Positions 34,414 to 43,274 of a DNA stretch of 56,024 nt are shown in pieces. Where the stretch lies: contig CAZWOL010000012.1 of NCBI GenBank assembly GCA_964635325.1, forward strand, positions 1 through 56,024, given 5' to 3'. The translations under genes were made by a program, and so were the position numbers. This stretch comes from BOG-1112 sp964635325. GTDB taxonomy: Bacteria > Bdellovibrionota_B > Oligoflexia > Oligoflexales > Bog-1112. The notes beneath the pieces were generated by a model. The model did no database searches. It was not told the DNA's origin and saw only the letters and a list, made by a program, of their open reading frames with translations. The stretch's first letter is position 1; every line of letters starts with the position of its first letter.

Positions 34414-36660
34414 TTGGACGCTAGTGTACACATCGCACCTCTTATCCGTGACCTTGCAATCATTCTCGGAGTGGCTGCTGTTGTTACGTTCATATTTCGT
34501 CGCATTCATCAGCCCGTTGTCTTAGGCTACATCATTGCCGGCATGATTGTCGGCCCCTACACACCTGGAATCCTTTCTGTTACCGACGTCCCGAACATTC
34601 AAATTTGGGCCGAACTTGGTGTAATCTTCCTGATGTTTGCTCTTGGGCTTGAGTTCAGCTTTCGCAAACTTGCACGCGTTGGTGTCTCAGCAAGTGTTAC
34701 GGCTATTATCCAAATAGTGCTCATGTTGATCTTTGGCTATGCATTTGGACAGCTTGCCGGTTGGAAAAGCATGGAGAGTATCTATCTTGGCTGCATGATC
34801 TCCATTTCCTCAACGACTATTATTATTAAAGCCTTTGAGGAGCTAAGACTTAAAAGCAAGCATTTTGCGCAGATCGTCTTTGGCATTCTCATTGTTGAAG
34901 ATCTTGCAGCCATCCTTATATTGGTTGCACTGTCCAGCATTGCAGAGAGCTCTAACCTTGGTGGTTTTGATCTACTCATAGCAGCAGGCAAGCTGGCTAT
35001 AGTAGTAGCTGCATGGTTTTTAGTAGGTATGTTTGTAGTTCCACGTTTTGTTAAATCGGTGCGCAAGCACGGTGATAACGAAATGATTACCGTCTTATCC
35101 ATTGGACTCTGCCTTGGGCTTGTCACTCTTTCTGCCTATTTTCGCTACTCCGTAGCTCTAGGTGCCTTCATTATGGGGTCCATACTTGCAGAAACATCAG
35201 AGGCCAAGCGCATTGAGCATTTGATTCAACCGCTCAAGGATATCTTTGGAGCTGTGTTCTTTGTTTCAATCGGGATGATGATGAACCCGATGGTGTTAGT
35301 GCAGTACTTCTGGCAAGTTCTTGCGATTTCCTTGCTAATTATTGTTGCAAAGATACTTTCTATTACGACAGGTGCATTGCTCACAGGGCAGACGCTCAGC
35401 CATTCCATTCGGACAAGCTTTAGCATGGCTCAGATCGGTGAGTTCTCGTTCATCATTGCAACCGTGGGTCGCAGCTATGGTGTCATAAGCGAAAACCTCT
35501 TCCCAATGATCATTGCTGCATCTTTGATTACGACATTTACGACCCCATACCTAATGCGTTTGGCGCCAAAGTTTGGTGACTTCCTTGAAAGAAAGCTTCC
35601 GCTAAGGATCAAAAATGCTTTTGACGCCTATTCGACCTTTATGATGAAGGGGCAAGACGATTCTGATGAGAAAAAAGAAATTCAAATGCTTGCCATGCGA
35701 TGGATAGCAAATGCCATCATCGTCACTATTGTTTTCTTATTGAATGGCCGCTTGGTCCTTCCTTGGCTTATAAAACGTGGTATTGATTTGCAATTTGCGA
35801 AGGGCCTAGGTTGGGTCACAGCAATCAGTTTGTCGGCACCATTTCTATGGGGTATGACTCAGGCTTTCAATAACTTCCGACATGCTCATCATGACAGCCG
35901 ATTACGCGAACTCAGTATTCGTTCGTGGTCCTACCTCTCACGTCTTGCTACTGTTGTACTTGTTGGTGTCTTGAGTTTAGAGTTCTTTCCGTTATGGATT
36001 GCTCTGATGCTAACGGCTATTGCTATCATTCTGATGGGATTTATTTTCAAAAATCAACTGCAGTATTTTTATCAGTGGTTTGAAATGCAGTTCCAATCGG
36101 GTTTTCATGCTAAGAATGCCGAACGAATGTCCGCGCAGGTTCTTAGCAACCTAGCGCCCTGGGATGCTCATCTCGTAAGTGTCTCCGTGCACCCTAACTC
36201 AAGCATTGTTGCAAAACGTTTGGTCGAATTGCAGATGCGCGAAAAGCACGGACTCAATGTCGTAGCGATCAAACGCGGATCTAAGATCATGGTTGCCCCA
36301 AAAGCGAATGATGTTGTTCTTCCTGATGATGAATTGCTTTTTTTGGGTACTGATGATGAAGTTGATAAAGTTCGTGACTTGATCGAAAATCCTGAAGAAA
36401 AGCATGAGGAGATTCCCCAGCTTTCGACTTACAGCTTGCGACGTATACTTGTTCGAGAAAGTTCTCCGCTCGCTGGTTTGAGTATTGTTCAATCCGGTAT
36501 TCGTGAGCGCTTCGGAGGCATGGTGGTTGGTGTTGAACGTAATGGCAAACGCGAATTTAACCCCAAGTCCGACTTTGTTATCAACGTTAATGATGTTCTC
36601 TTTATTGTCGGACTAGGCGCACAAGACAAGCTTCCTGCATTTCTCAAAGAGGGCAATTAG
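34414..36660 (+). CDS. Kef-type (CPA2) monovalent cation:proton antiporter with C-terminal RCK_C domains
   Basis: A 748-residue inner-membrane transporter starting at a TTG. The first ~390 residues carry about 12 TM helices with the CPA2 pattern (GYIIAGMIVGPYTPG, FALGLEFSF, LIVEDLAAILILV, AMIGEFSFI-type). A further TM block lies at about 425-550. Two RCK_C (TrkA_C) domains follow: about 590-665 and 670-745. No Rossmann RCK_N domain with a nucleotide-binding GxGxxG is visible, unlike KefB/KefC. Likely a K+ or Na+/H+ antiporter in ion or osmotic balance. The 237-bp upstream gap has TTGAAA-19 nt-TATAAG as a weak promoter. Confidence 0.88.
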   Translation: MDASVHIAPLIRDLAIILGVAAVVTFIFRRIHQPVVLGYIIAGMIVGPYTPGILSVTDVPNIQIWAELGVIFLMFALGLEFSFRKLARVGVSASVTAIIQIVLMLIFGYAFGQLAGWKSMESIYLGCMISISSTTIIIKAFEELRLKSKHFAQIVFGILIVEDLAAILILVALSSIAESSNLGGFDLLIAAGKLAIVVAAWFLVGMFVVPRFVKSVRKHGDNEMITVLSIGLCLGLVTLSAYFRYSVALGAFIMGSILAETSEAKRIEHLIQPLKDIFGAVFFVSIGMMMNPMVLVQYFWQVLAISLLIIVAKILSITTGALLTGQTLSHSIRTSFSMAQIGEFSFIIATVGRSYGVISENLFPMIIAASLITTFTTPYLMRLAPKFGDFLERKLPLRIKNAFDAYSTFMMKGQDDSDEKKEIQMLAMRWIANAIIVTIVFLLNGRLVLPWLIKRGIDLQFAKGLGWVTAISLSAPFLWGMTQAFNNFRHAHHDSRLRELSIRSWSYLSRLATVVLVGVLSLEFFPLWIALMLTAIAIILMGFIFKNQLQYFYQWFEMQFQSGFHAKNAERMSAQVLSNLAPWDAHLVSVSVHPNSSIVAKRLVELQMREKHGLNVVAIKRGSKIMVAPKANDVVLPDDELLFLGTDDEVDKVRDLIENPEEKHEEIPQLSTYSLRRILVRESSPLAGLSIVQSGIRERFGGMVVGVERNGKREFNPKSDFVINVNDVLFIVGLGAQDKLPAFLKEGN

Positions 36661-36682
36661 ATGGCTAGTGATTTTTAGCCAT
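36661..36682. terminator. Hairpin between convergent antiporter and RDD genes
   Basis: ATGGCTA, an 8-nt loop and TAGCCAT give a 7-bp stem spanning the 14-bp gap and the stop of the RDD gene. The loop ends in TTTT. It could slow polymerase on both strands, though it lacks a T-run after the stem. Confidence 0.35.
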
Positions 36683-37667
36683 TCCGCTTAACCGGCCGTT
36701 TGATGAGTATCAAAAAACGCGGCAAGTCGACTTTCCACTCACCATTTTCTTTTGCAAAAACCATGAAAGATTCTGCAAGCCCAGGACGTCCACCTTCCAC
36801 CTCATGGTAGAATACAAGAACAGACTCATCGGACTCTGCTTCTGCACGAACAAACGCGATGTCTTTGGGCAAATCTTCGAAGAGTTTCTTTCCTTTTACA
36901 TTCGATATTTTCACCAGAAACTGGCTTGGCACTGTCAAAATTTCTTTAAGCTGTACTTCGTCTTGTGCGACGAGAGCTAGACGTAATTTCTCAAAGGCAG
37001 ATTCGAGAGAGTTGTTTTTAGGGGTTATGGATTCTGGATTTTTTAAGCTCAAACACAGTTGCTGACGAGACTCCATGGACCCGCCTACGATGATTCCGGA
37101 CTGGCAAAGCTTGGTATGAAATATCAATCGCGAGAGCGTCCCAAAGGCACCAAAGAGAGCTATCAGCAACGCTGGAACAACACGCCACAGAGGACGCATC
37201 TTTGGAGGAGTTCTTTGCTTCTTAGCTTGAGCCAACTGTATGGTCTTTGTTCCAAGCAACCATTGCATCAGGGTCAATTGCTGTGGATTCCAGAGCGAAA
37301 ACATCTGTGGAAGGAAATTAAAGATCAGACATGAGGGCAACAGAGCAAAGCTCAAAACTAAAGATGAAACAAACCCAATACCTCGCCCTGTAGAGGCATC
37401 CACCTCACGTAAATTCAAAAGATACTGTCCAGGGCTTGCAGATAGAAATACGTACGAAACAAAGATTAGCAATGGAGCTAAAACAAAGAGAGCAATAAGA
37501 AACTTTGCGTCCATATGAGCAGGTTGGTTTAGCAATACCAAAGCGAGTGATTGACTGAATTTACGATAGAATGAGGTCGTTGTTAAAAAGACGAGACCAA
37601 GCCCCCCTAGTAAAATGAACAGATCGATCAGACAACCAAGGAGTCGCCTTGTTTGAGAAGCTTGCAT
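36675..37667 (-). CDS. RDD-family membrane protein
   Basis: A 330-residue protein. The N-terminal RDD-type membrane domain begins SQTRRLLGCLIDLFILLG with further TM helices near 55-75, 95-120 and 165-185, and a second short RDD-like stretch (MQWLLGTKTIQLAQ). The C-terminal ~140 residues are soluble and mixed alpha/beta, ending FAKENGEWKVDLPRF, resembling the small NTF2-like/lumazine-binding domains often found in exported proteins. GGTGG precedes the start, 9 bp after the pilin-like gene, so both are one operon. Function unknown. Confidence 0.75.
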   Translation of the reverse strand: MQASQTRRLLGCLIDLFILLGGLGLVFLTTTSFYRKFSQSLALVLLNQPAHMDAKFLIALFVLAPLLIFVSYVFLSASPGQYLLNLREVDASTGRGIGFVSSLVLSFALLPSCLIFNFLPQMFSLWNPQQLTLMQWLLGTKTIQLAQAKKQRTPPKMRPLWRVVPALLIALFGAFGTLSRLIFHTKLCQSGIIVGGSMESRQQLCLSLKNPESITPKNNSLESAFEKLRLALVAQDEVQLKEILTVPSQFLVKISNVKGKKLFEDLPKDIAFVRAEAESDESVLVFYHEVEGGRPGLAESFMVFAKENGEWKVDLPRFLILIKRPVKRNG

Positions 37668-37676
37668 AGATCCACC

Positions 37677-39512
37677 CTAAGGTTTGGCTTTACACTTACT
37701 TTTTAGAACGTAGACAAATCCACCGATATTCAATGTATCTGGTGTCAGCGCACCTGTTGTTCCACTTGGATTTGCATACACATTACCACCGATATCGAGT
37801 TGCTTAGGTAGAGATGCTGCTGTTTGATTTGTTGCTGTCGCTCCAGTACAGGTGCTATTTGGTACGGTCGCATTTTGATAGTCTACACCATCGATAGTTG
37901 TGTAGTCAGGTATAGCAGACTGAACTGTACTTCCACTTTGGTACGTGAATGTGACACCATTGACAACAACCGCACGAGGCAGACCTGTAGGCGGCGTAGG
38001 GCTTGACGTACTAGTTCCACCTGAACTTGAACTACCTCCAGAGCTTCCAGATCCCCCACCACTAGAACCACTGTATGTTCCACCATCCAATGAAGCTACA
38101 CCAGAACTATTGATTCCAGGCACACAGGTTGCTCCTCGTGGGACCGAACACTCCAGTTGTGTAATACAAGAAATCTCGGGATAGTCTCCACGATCCTGAT
38201 CCAAATAGACCCAGTCCCAGTTCAATCCAAGAACATAACCTGCAGCTCCACCAGCCATTGCAGTCATACCAACACCTATTAAGAATGCGATCGTATGAAT
38301 TTCTGCATCCATTATGCCTGCAACAATCATCAAGACGAGAATGGCAAAGAACAGGACAGCAATCAAGCCACCAAGAGCAATGTATTTCCAATCAACAGCA
38401 CATCCCTCTGGACACTCTGAATACATAAAATCAAACTTCGAAGTACAGCTTCGAATGATGTTGGTAAGATAACCCCCACTACCACAGGAGTGTTTTTTGT
38501 AAGGCTCTGAGCTACTGTATTGGTCACCTAAGCAGCTCGTCGTCGATTGATCTAAGATCTCACACACAGGATTGCCATTTACATCGTCCCCCATATGATT
38601 CATTCCTGGTGGACATATTCTCTCCAGCGTATTGCAGACAGCCCCCTTTGCATTCAGCACAGGCTGACCGCTTGCATCCAGTTTGGGAGTGTAGGGGCTT
38701 ACACATTTGCAAGCTAGAGATCCAATTGCATCATCACCCGTTGCTACAGCTCCTGCATTGCAGGTCATACCAATTATAGAAGCTGTATCGAGAGTGATCC
38801 ATTGGTGTGGGGTTGGATATTTTCCGAGCAACTGACGTTTGGCAGATCGAGTATTTGGATGCTCTTCGATTTCATAACGAAACTGCATTTGTTCCGCAAA
38901 TTGACAGGATCTTTGTGTAGGTACACTTGCTCTACATACCGGTCTAAAAAACACCTTTGCTGTGAAAGGAAAATCATCCGTGGGAGCTGGTCCGCTCGTA
39001 TCTCCTCTCAGATTGTATGTGACATAGCCTGGTCCACGATGCCCTGCAATAAAACATGACATGTGTTGCAAGTTTGGTGACATAGCTCGCCCACCTGGAC
39101 AATTCGTTGGGGGAGATGCCTGACTTTGTCCAAGCGCATATGTTGAAGGGGACGCTAGCAGAAACTCCCAACCGGTATCGTAGTCATAGGATTCGAGATT
39201 ACAATTATTACCTGTAACCGTTCCATCGGCTTGCAAAGAAGCTTCACTAAGATTCTGACCTAAGCAACGCTTAATCATATAGTTGCCGTTATATGTGTCG
39301 AGTGGACTATTGAGACTTGCTAAAATAACAGCTGGATTTTTAAGTGCTGCTGTAATGTTACGACCAATGGCGTTACGACGCAGCTGCCGATCAAAGAGAT
39401 CATCCTCTTTAATGAAATTGCCTATAGAGGTACTTAGCAGACCAACAACAGCAGAACTGATTGCCAGTACAGCCATCGTATAGACAAGAGCAATCCCCTT
39501 TTGCTTCGACAT
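37677..39512 (-). CDS. Large pilin-like membrane protein with Cys-rich region and Gly/Ser linker
   Basis: A 611-residue composite protein. The N-terminus (MSKQKG then a 23-residue hydrophobic stretch, IALVYTMAVLAIS) looks like a type IV prepilin/PilX-like leader with the conserved Gly at the cut site, but position 5 of the mature part is Tyr rather than Glu. A Cys-rich soluble domain (15 Cys, about 80-370) follows, then two adjacent TM helices (376-400 and 404-430). Next is a 30-residue Gly/Ser linker (480-508) and a C-terminal part with four short (I/V)xG..(Y/F) beta-hairpin repeats. No family recognised as a whole. First gene of an operon with the RDD gene. Confidence 0.75.
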   Translation of the reverse strand: MSKQKGIALVYTMAVLAISSAVVGLLSTSIGNFIKEDDLFDRQLRRNAIGRNITAALKNPAVILASLNSPLDTYNGNYMIKRCLGQNLSEASLQADGTVTGNNCNLESYDYDTGWEFLLASPSTYALGQSQASPPTNCPGGRAMSPNLQHMSCFIAGHRGPGYVTYNLRGDTSGPAPTDDFPFTAKVFFRPVCRASVPTQRSCQFAEQMQFRYEIEEHPNTRSAKRQLLGKYPTPHQWITLDTASIIGMTCNAGAVATGDDAIGSLACKCVSPYTPKLDASGQPVLNAKGAVCNTLERICPPGMNHMGDDVNGNPVCEILDQSTTSCLGDQYSSSEPYKKHSCGSGGYLTNIIRSCTSKFDFMYSECPEGCAVDWKYIALGGLIAVLFFAILVLMIVAGIMDAEIHTIAFLIGVGMTAMAGGAAGYVLGLNWDWVYLDQDRGDYPEISCITQLECSVPRGATCVPGINSSGVASLDGGTYSGSSGGGSGSSGGSSSSGGTSTSSPTPPTGLPRAVVVNGVTFTYQSGSTVQSAIPDYTTIDGVDYQNATVPNSTCTGATATNQTAASLPKQLDIGGNVYANPSGTTGALTPDTLNIGGFVYVLKSKCKAKP

Positions 39513-39609
39513 AGCAAAGCCCCCAGATCAGAAGTGATATCTTCTATTCTAACTGAGTTTTGGAGGGAGGGGGAGCTTTCGCAAATTTCTGCTAGAATCC
39601 CAGACTTTC

Positions 39610-41262
39610 TTAGAATGCCAGGTGGGGTTTTGATGCAAAATAACGACCGAGGAAAGTACGGTCGATTTTAATGTTATGCCGACAGTCGACTGGGAACTTC
39701 TTGTGTAGAAAAAATGTATCAATACTTTCCGTATGTGGAAAAGCCTTCGCCAAAGTGAGCAGGTCATTTCTTAGTCGTTGCAAATGTTCTGCAGATAGAT
39801 TCTCTCGAGCATCTTCTCGTTCGATCACCACGGCAACCTTGCCTTCAGCGTGAGAGATCAAAGCGGAGCGCTTCACCTCAGGATGACGGTTGAAGATGGC
39901 TTCGCAGTTTACGGAATAGAAAACACCTTGTGTCGTTGTTACGTGATGTGCCTTTCGACCGCAGAACCAAAGTAAGCCTGCATCATCTTTGTAACCAAGA
40001 TCTCCGATGCGATGCCAGATATGTTCAGCATCTTTAATTTTGGCTTTTGCGGTCTCTTCTGCATTGGCAAAGTAGTTCTGCGTCACCTGTTCTCCACGAA
40101 CAATAATTTCTCCGACCGTGTAGGCAGGAAGCTCGCGAACATTCTCCCATGAGTCAAGTGGACCAGGTGAACTCTCTATAATACGAACATCTGTCTCAGC
40201 AACAATTGTGCCGATGCAGGTTCCTGCTCCTACCAATGTTTTGTGAGCATGATCCCGAAGAATATTTTGTCCAGAAATCCATGATACTGGCAGTGATTCC
40301 GTTGCTCCATAAGGAGTGTAGGTTGTTCCATTAGGCAGTATATTTTTGTACATCTCATGCAAACGCACACTTACCGGAGCACCAAACATCATGATGCCAT
40401 GCAAGCTGGGAATATTAATATTATGTGTTGTACAATAATCTGCAACACGCTGCCAAATTGCAGGTGAGCCACTTGCAAGAGTCGCTCCTTGGTCACGAAT
40501 GTGTTGCAGCAGAATAGAAGGATCGGCACTTGCAGGCTTCGTAGCATCTAACCAGGGGATGACACTGGTCATACCCATCGCAATCGCAAAAAGTGAAAAA
40601 AGCGGAAAGCACGATAGGTCTACATCATTTTCACTCTGAGGCAGCATTTGCTTAAGTAAATGCACCTGCTGATAGAACATGCGATGCGTATACATGACAC
40701 CTTTGGGTATACCGGTTGCACCAGAGGTGTAAACGATCGCAGCAAGAGCATCGGGTGCAAGCTCCTCATAGTGAAATCCTTCTGCAGACTTGCCCTTCAA
40801 AAGCATACGCTGCAGGCTTTTAGGGGACGTAAAAATGGAGGGACGTCGCGTTGTAATCGCTGTACGCACGGAGGCAAAGGAGCGTCGAAAGATCCTTCGC
40901 AGCACATGGACAATGGGTTCTCCAATCAGAATTTCGGGTTGAACCTTTGCAATAGCTTCTAATAGGTTTTTGCGTCCTACACCAGGATCCATCAGAACAG
41001 GCACGGCACCAAGATTAAAGAGCGAAAACACGAGTAGGGGAAATTCCAGAGATGGTTTTACAAAAAGCAAGACGCGTGTGCCTGCTTTTATTCCCAAAGT
41101 CGATAATTGCGCGGAGAGAGCTCGAGAGTTTTGCACAAACTGTTCAAAAGTATAATGTGCGTATGAAATACGACCACAAGCATCGTAGCCTGTCGGTGCA
41201 ATTACAGCTTTTTTGTGGGGCAAGCGCTGTGCATTTTCATGAATGACTTGTGTAATATTCAT
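39610..41262 (-). CDS. oleC: Beta-lactone synthetase OleC
   Basis: An AMP-forming adenylating enzyme of 550 residues. OleC activates a beta-hydroxy acid and closes it to a beta-lactone in long-chain olefin synthesis. The P-loop-like motif is VYTSGATGIPKGVMYTH, the A5 motif YTPYGATESLPVS matches OleC closely, and the hinge DLGYKDDAGLLWFCGRKAHHV is present. The C-terminal lysine motif region ends in KIDR. The start overlaps the oleB end by 4 bp. OleC is distinguished from acyl-CoA ligases by these motifs and by its oleA/oleB neighbours. Confidence 0.92.
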   Translation of the reverse strand: MNITQVIHENAQRLPHKKAVIAPTGYDACGRISYAHYTFEQFVQNSRALSAQLSTLGIKAGTRVLLFVKPSLEFPLLVFSLFNLGAVPVLMDPGVGRKNLLEAIAKVQPEILIGEPIVHVLRRIFRRSFASVRTAITTRRPSIFTSPKSLQRMLLKGKSAEGFHYEELAPDALAAIVYTSGATGIPKGVMYTHRMFYQQVHLLKQMLPQSENDVDLSCFPLFSLFAIAMGMTSVIPWLDATKPASADPSILLQHIRDQGATLASGSPAIWQRVADYCTTHNINIPSLHGIMMFGAPVSVRLHEMYKNILPNGTTYTPYGATESLPVSWISGQNILRDHAHKTLVGAGTCIGTIVAETDVRIIESSPGPLDSWENVRELPAYTVGEIIVRGEQVTQNYFANAEETAKAKIKDAEHIWHRIGDLGYKDDAGLLWFCGRKAHHVTTTQGVFYSVNCEAIFNRHPEVKRSALISHAEGKVAVVIEREDARENLSAEHLQRLRNDLLTLAKAFPHTESIDTFFLHKKFPVDCRHNIKIDRTFLGRYFASKPHLAF

Positions 41263-42155
41263 TTTATTTTTCCAGCATTCGAATCAACAAACATCTGAAT
41301 TTCACGAATAGCTGCCGTTGGTTCGTCTTCTAAAACATAGTGTCCAGCTTTTGGCAAAACAACAGTGCGAGCCTGGGGATAGAACTCCTGCCAACGTTTT
41401 AGGAAACCCAGGTGAAAGCAAAAGTCTTTGGCTCCCCAAAGTAGCAGTATAGGTTTGTCTATGTGCCTAAGACCCTCTTCAATGTATTGCAAGGTTGCGT
41501 AGCTCACATGCTCTGGACCTGTGGGTATGTCTTTTACAAAAGCAGAGATCGCAATACGGTCATGATAGTTGCTGTAGGGAGCCATGTAAGCGCGCTTAAC
41601 TGCAGAACTCAAACCCTTTGTTGTAGTCATATATAGAGCAGGCAAACAAAAAAGATTCAGACGGCGGATCAGCAGATCAGGTAGTTTGCCTGATTTCAGG
41701 GAAGCTATGCGCTTAGGAATATCTTTGGACCTGAATGCAGCCGTGTTGATCACAACAATGCGTCGAATACGAGGCAAAGTCTGCAACGCAGCACCAAAGC
41801 CGATAGCCCCTCCCCAGTCGTGAACAATCAGGGTGATATTTTGCAAATCCAAATGCTCGATCAATTGCACTATATTGTGAATATGATCAGCCAATTGATA
41901 CGAAAATGCTTGGGGTCGTCCTGACAAACCGCAACCTAAATGATCGGGTACAATTACGCGATGCGTTGCACGAAAACTATTGATAATCTCACGAAAGTAG
42001 AAAGACCACGTCGGATTACCATGCAAGCAAAGTATGGGTTCTCCTTCACCTTCATCAAGATAGTGAAGAGAGTTTTCACCCTTTTCCCAATGCGATGTTT
42101 CAAAAAAATGTGAAGCAAACGGATAGAGTTTTTTAATTTCGGATGAGACTACCAC
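41259..42155 (-). CDS. oleB: Beta-lactone decarboxylase OleB
   Basis: A 298-residue alpha/beta-hydrolase of the haloalkane-dehalogenase subfamily that splits the beta-lactone into cis-alkene and CO2. The nucleophile Asp is in VHDWGGAIG. The oxyanion region HGNPTWSFYFR is present, and the catalytic His lies in PKAGHYVLED. It overlaps both neighbours (oleC by 4 bp, oleA by 7 bp). Family members alone could be mistaken for dehalogenases; the operon fixes the assignment. Confidence 0.92.
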   Translation of the reverse strand: MVVSSEIKKLYPFASHFFETSHWEKGENSLHYLDEGEGEPILCLHGNPTWSFYFREIINSFRATHRVIVPDHLGCGLSGRPQAFSYQLADHIHNIVQLIEHLDLQNITLIVHDWGGAIGFGAALQTLPRIRRIVVINTAAFRSKDIPKRIASLKSGKLPDLLIRRLNLFCLPALYMTTTKGLSSAVKRAYMAPYSNYHDRIAISAFVKDIPTGPEHVSYATLQYIEEGLRHIDKPILLLWGAKDFCFHLGFLKRWQEFYPQARTVVLPKAGHYVLEDEPTAAIREIQMFVDSNAGKIK

Positions 42156-43174
42156 TGAACCCCCAACATCATCGTACTTAGACCAGAGCCTATTCCCAAC
42201 AAAGCGATCTTATCTCCAACACTCAGCTGCCCTTCCTCATTAGCAAGCGCAAGGGAAAGAGGAGCTGCGACAGACCCCGTATTTCCCAGAACAGCGCAAT
42301 CTTGACGCCCCTTAGATGAATCTAACTTGAGCTCCTGGAAAACTTTTTCATAATGTGTAGAACTCACCTGATGTGTAAAAATCTTTGCAAAATCACCAGC
42401 AGTCCATCGTAACTCTTGCATAAACAAATCCCAGGTACGACGAGCAAGTCCTACACCTTCTTTGAGGAGAGCAATCGAATCGGTCTTCATGATCGGATTA
42501 CGGTAGTCTCCAAATCCTTGGCAGAGGCCGTTGTGTTCACTTGCAGTCTGCGAGACCGACCCAACTAAGCGGTGCTGACTTAGAGACAAAGAGCGATGCG
42601 TCAGCAACATTGCAGCAGCCCCCGACCCCAAGGTGAGGCTTGCGAGAGCGCTCCGAAAGTTTGCCTCAGATGCATCGTCCTTAAGATGTCGAATCGTTGC
42701 TTCCAGAAGGGGAGCCGCATTTTCTCCGGAGACAACCAAAGCCTTACGAATTTGGCCTGCCTCAATCATCTGCCCACTGAGGACCATGCCATTTAAAAAT
42801 CCCAAACAGGCATTGGAAAGATCAAAGGCCATGCAATGAGGCGATAATTTGAGAAAATCATGAACCTTATGCGCAGTCGATGGTTCAATAAAATCACGAC
42901 AAACGCCCGTATACAAAATCAGATCGATATCGCGAGCTTCGCACCCTGCTTGTTTCAGAACCTTTTCTGCTGCTTGCGAGGCAAACACCGATGGAGCTAA
43001 GTGTGAAGGCCATAGGCGTCGTTTTTGTACACCCGTCATTTTTTCTAGGGTGCCGTGCGGAATTTTGAGTGTGTGGTATGCCGTAGCGAGATAGCTTTCA
43101 AGCTCGGACGTTGTCACTTCACTTTCTGGAAGCAGATAGGACACGGCTTCAATGCAGACATCTTTAAATAGCAT
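42149..43174 (-). CDS. oleA: Acyl-CoA head-to-head condensing enzyme OleA
   Basis: A 341-residue thiolase-fold enzyme related to KAS III. OleA joins two fatty acyl-CoAs to a beta-keto acid, the first step of long-chain olefin synthesis. The active Cys is Cys123 in LSNACLGFLNGM. The OleA-type glutamate region GVCRDFIEPSTAH lies near residue 97, and the C-terminal NTGSVAAPLSLA region is intact. AAGGAAG lies a few nt before the ATG. It heads the oleA-oleB-oleC operon. It is divergent from glpX, and the shared gap of 100 bp holds both promoters. No OleD reductase gene is present in the window. Confidence 0.92.
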   Translation of the reverse strand: MLFKDVCIEAVSYLLPESEVTTSELESYLATAYHTLKIPHGTLEKMTGVQKRRLWPSHLAPSVFASQAAEKVLKQAGCEARDIDLILYTGVCRDFIEPSTAHKVHDFLKLSPHCMAFDLSNACLGFLNGMVLSGQMIEAGQIRKALVVSGENAAPLLEATIRHLKDDASEANFRSALASLTLGSGAAAMLLTHRSLSLSQHRLVGSVSQTASEHNGLCQGFGDYRNPIMKTDSIALLKEGVGLARRTWDLFMQELRWTAGDFAKIFTHQVSSTHYEKVFQELKLDSSKGRQDCAVLGNTGSVAAPLSLALANEEGQLSVGDKIALLGIGSGLSTMMLGVQW

Positions 43175-43274
43175 ATCTTCCTTCTAGGAAATGCTTAAGG
43201 AGCAAGGTTTGCGATTGGCTTTTCGAACATCTTCTTCTAGCCTAGAAAGAATCCTAAAAGAAAGGACGTATAAG

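Noticed and set aside
37945..38184. A Pro/Leu-rich plus-strand frame.
   Set aside because: It is the reverse of the Gly/Ser linker of the pilin-like protein, with no initiation signal.
41259..42155. Haloalkane dehalogenase.
   Set aside because: The fold and nucleophile fit that family, but the overlapping oleA and oleC genes identify it as OleB.
43191..43274. N-terminal extension of GlpX from an upstream ATG.
   Set aside because: The family start and a good ribosome site lie at 43275; the extension overlaps the leader of oleA.
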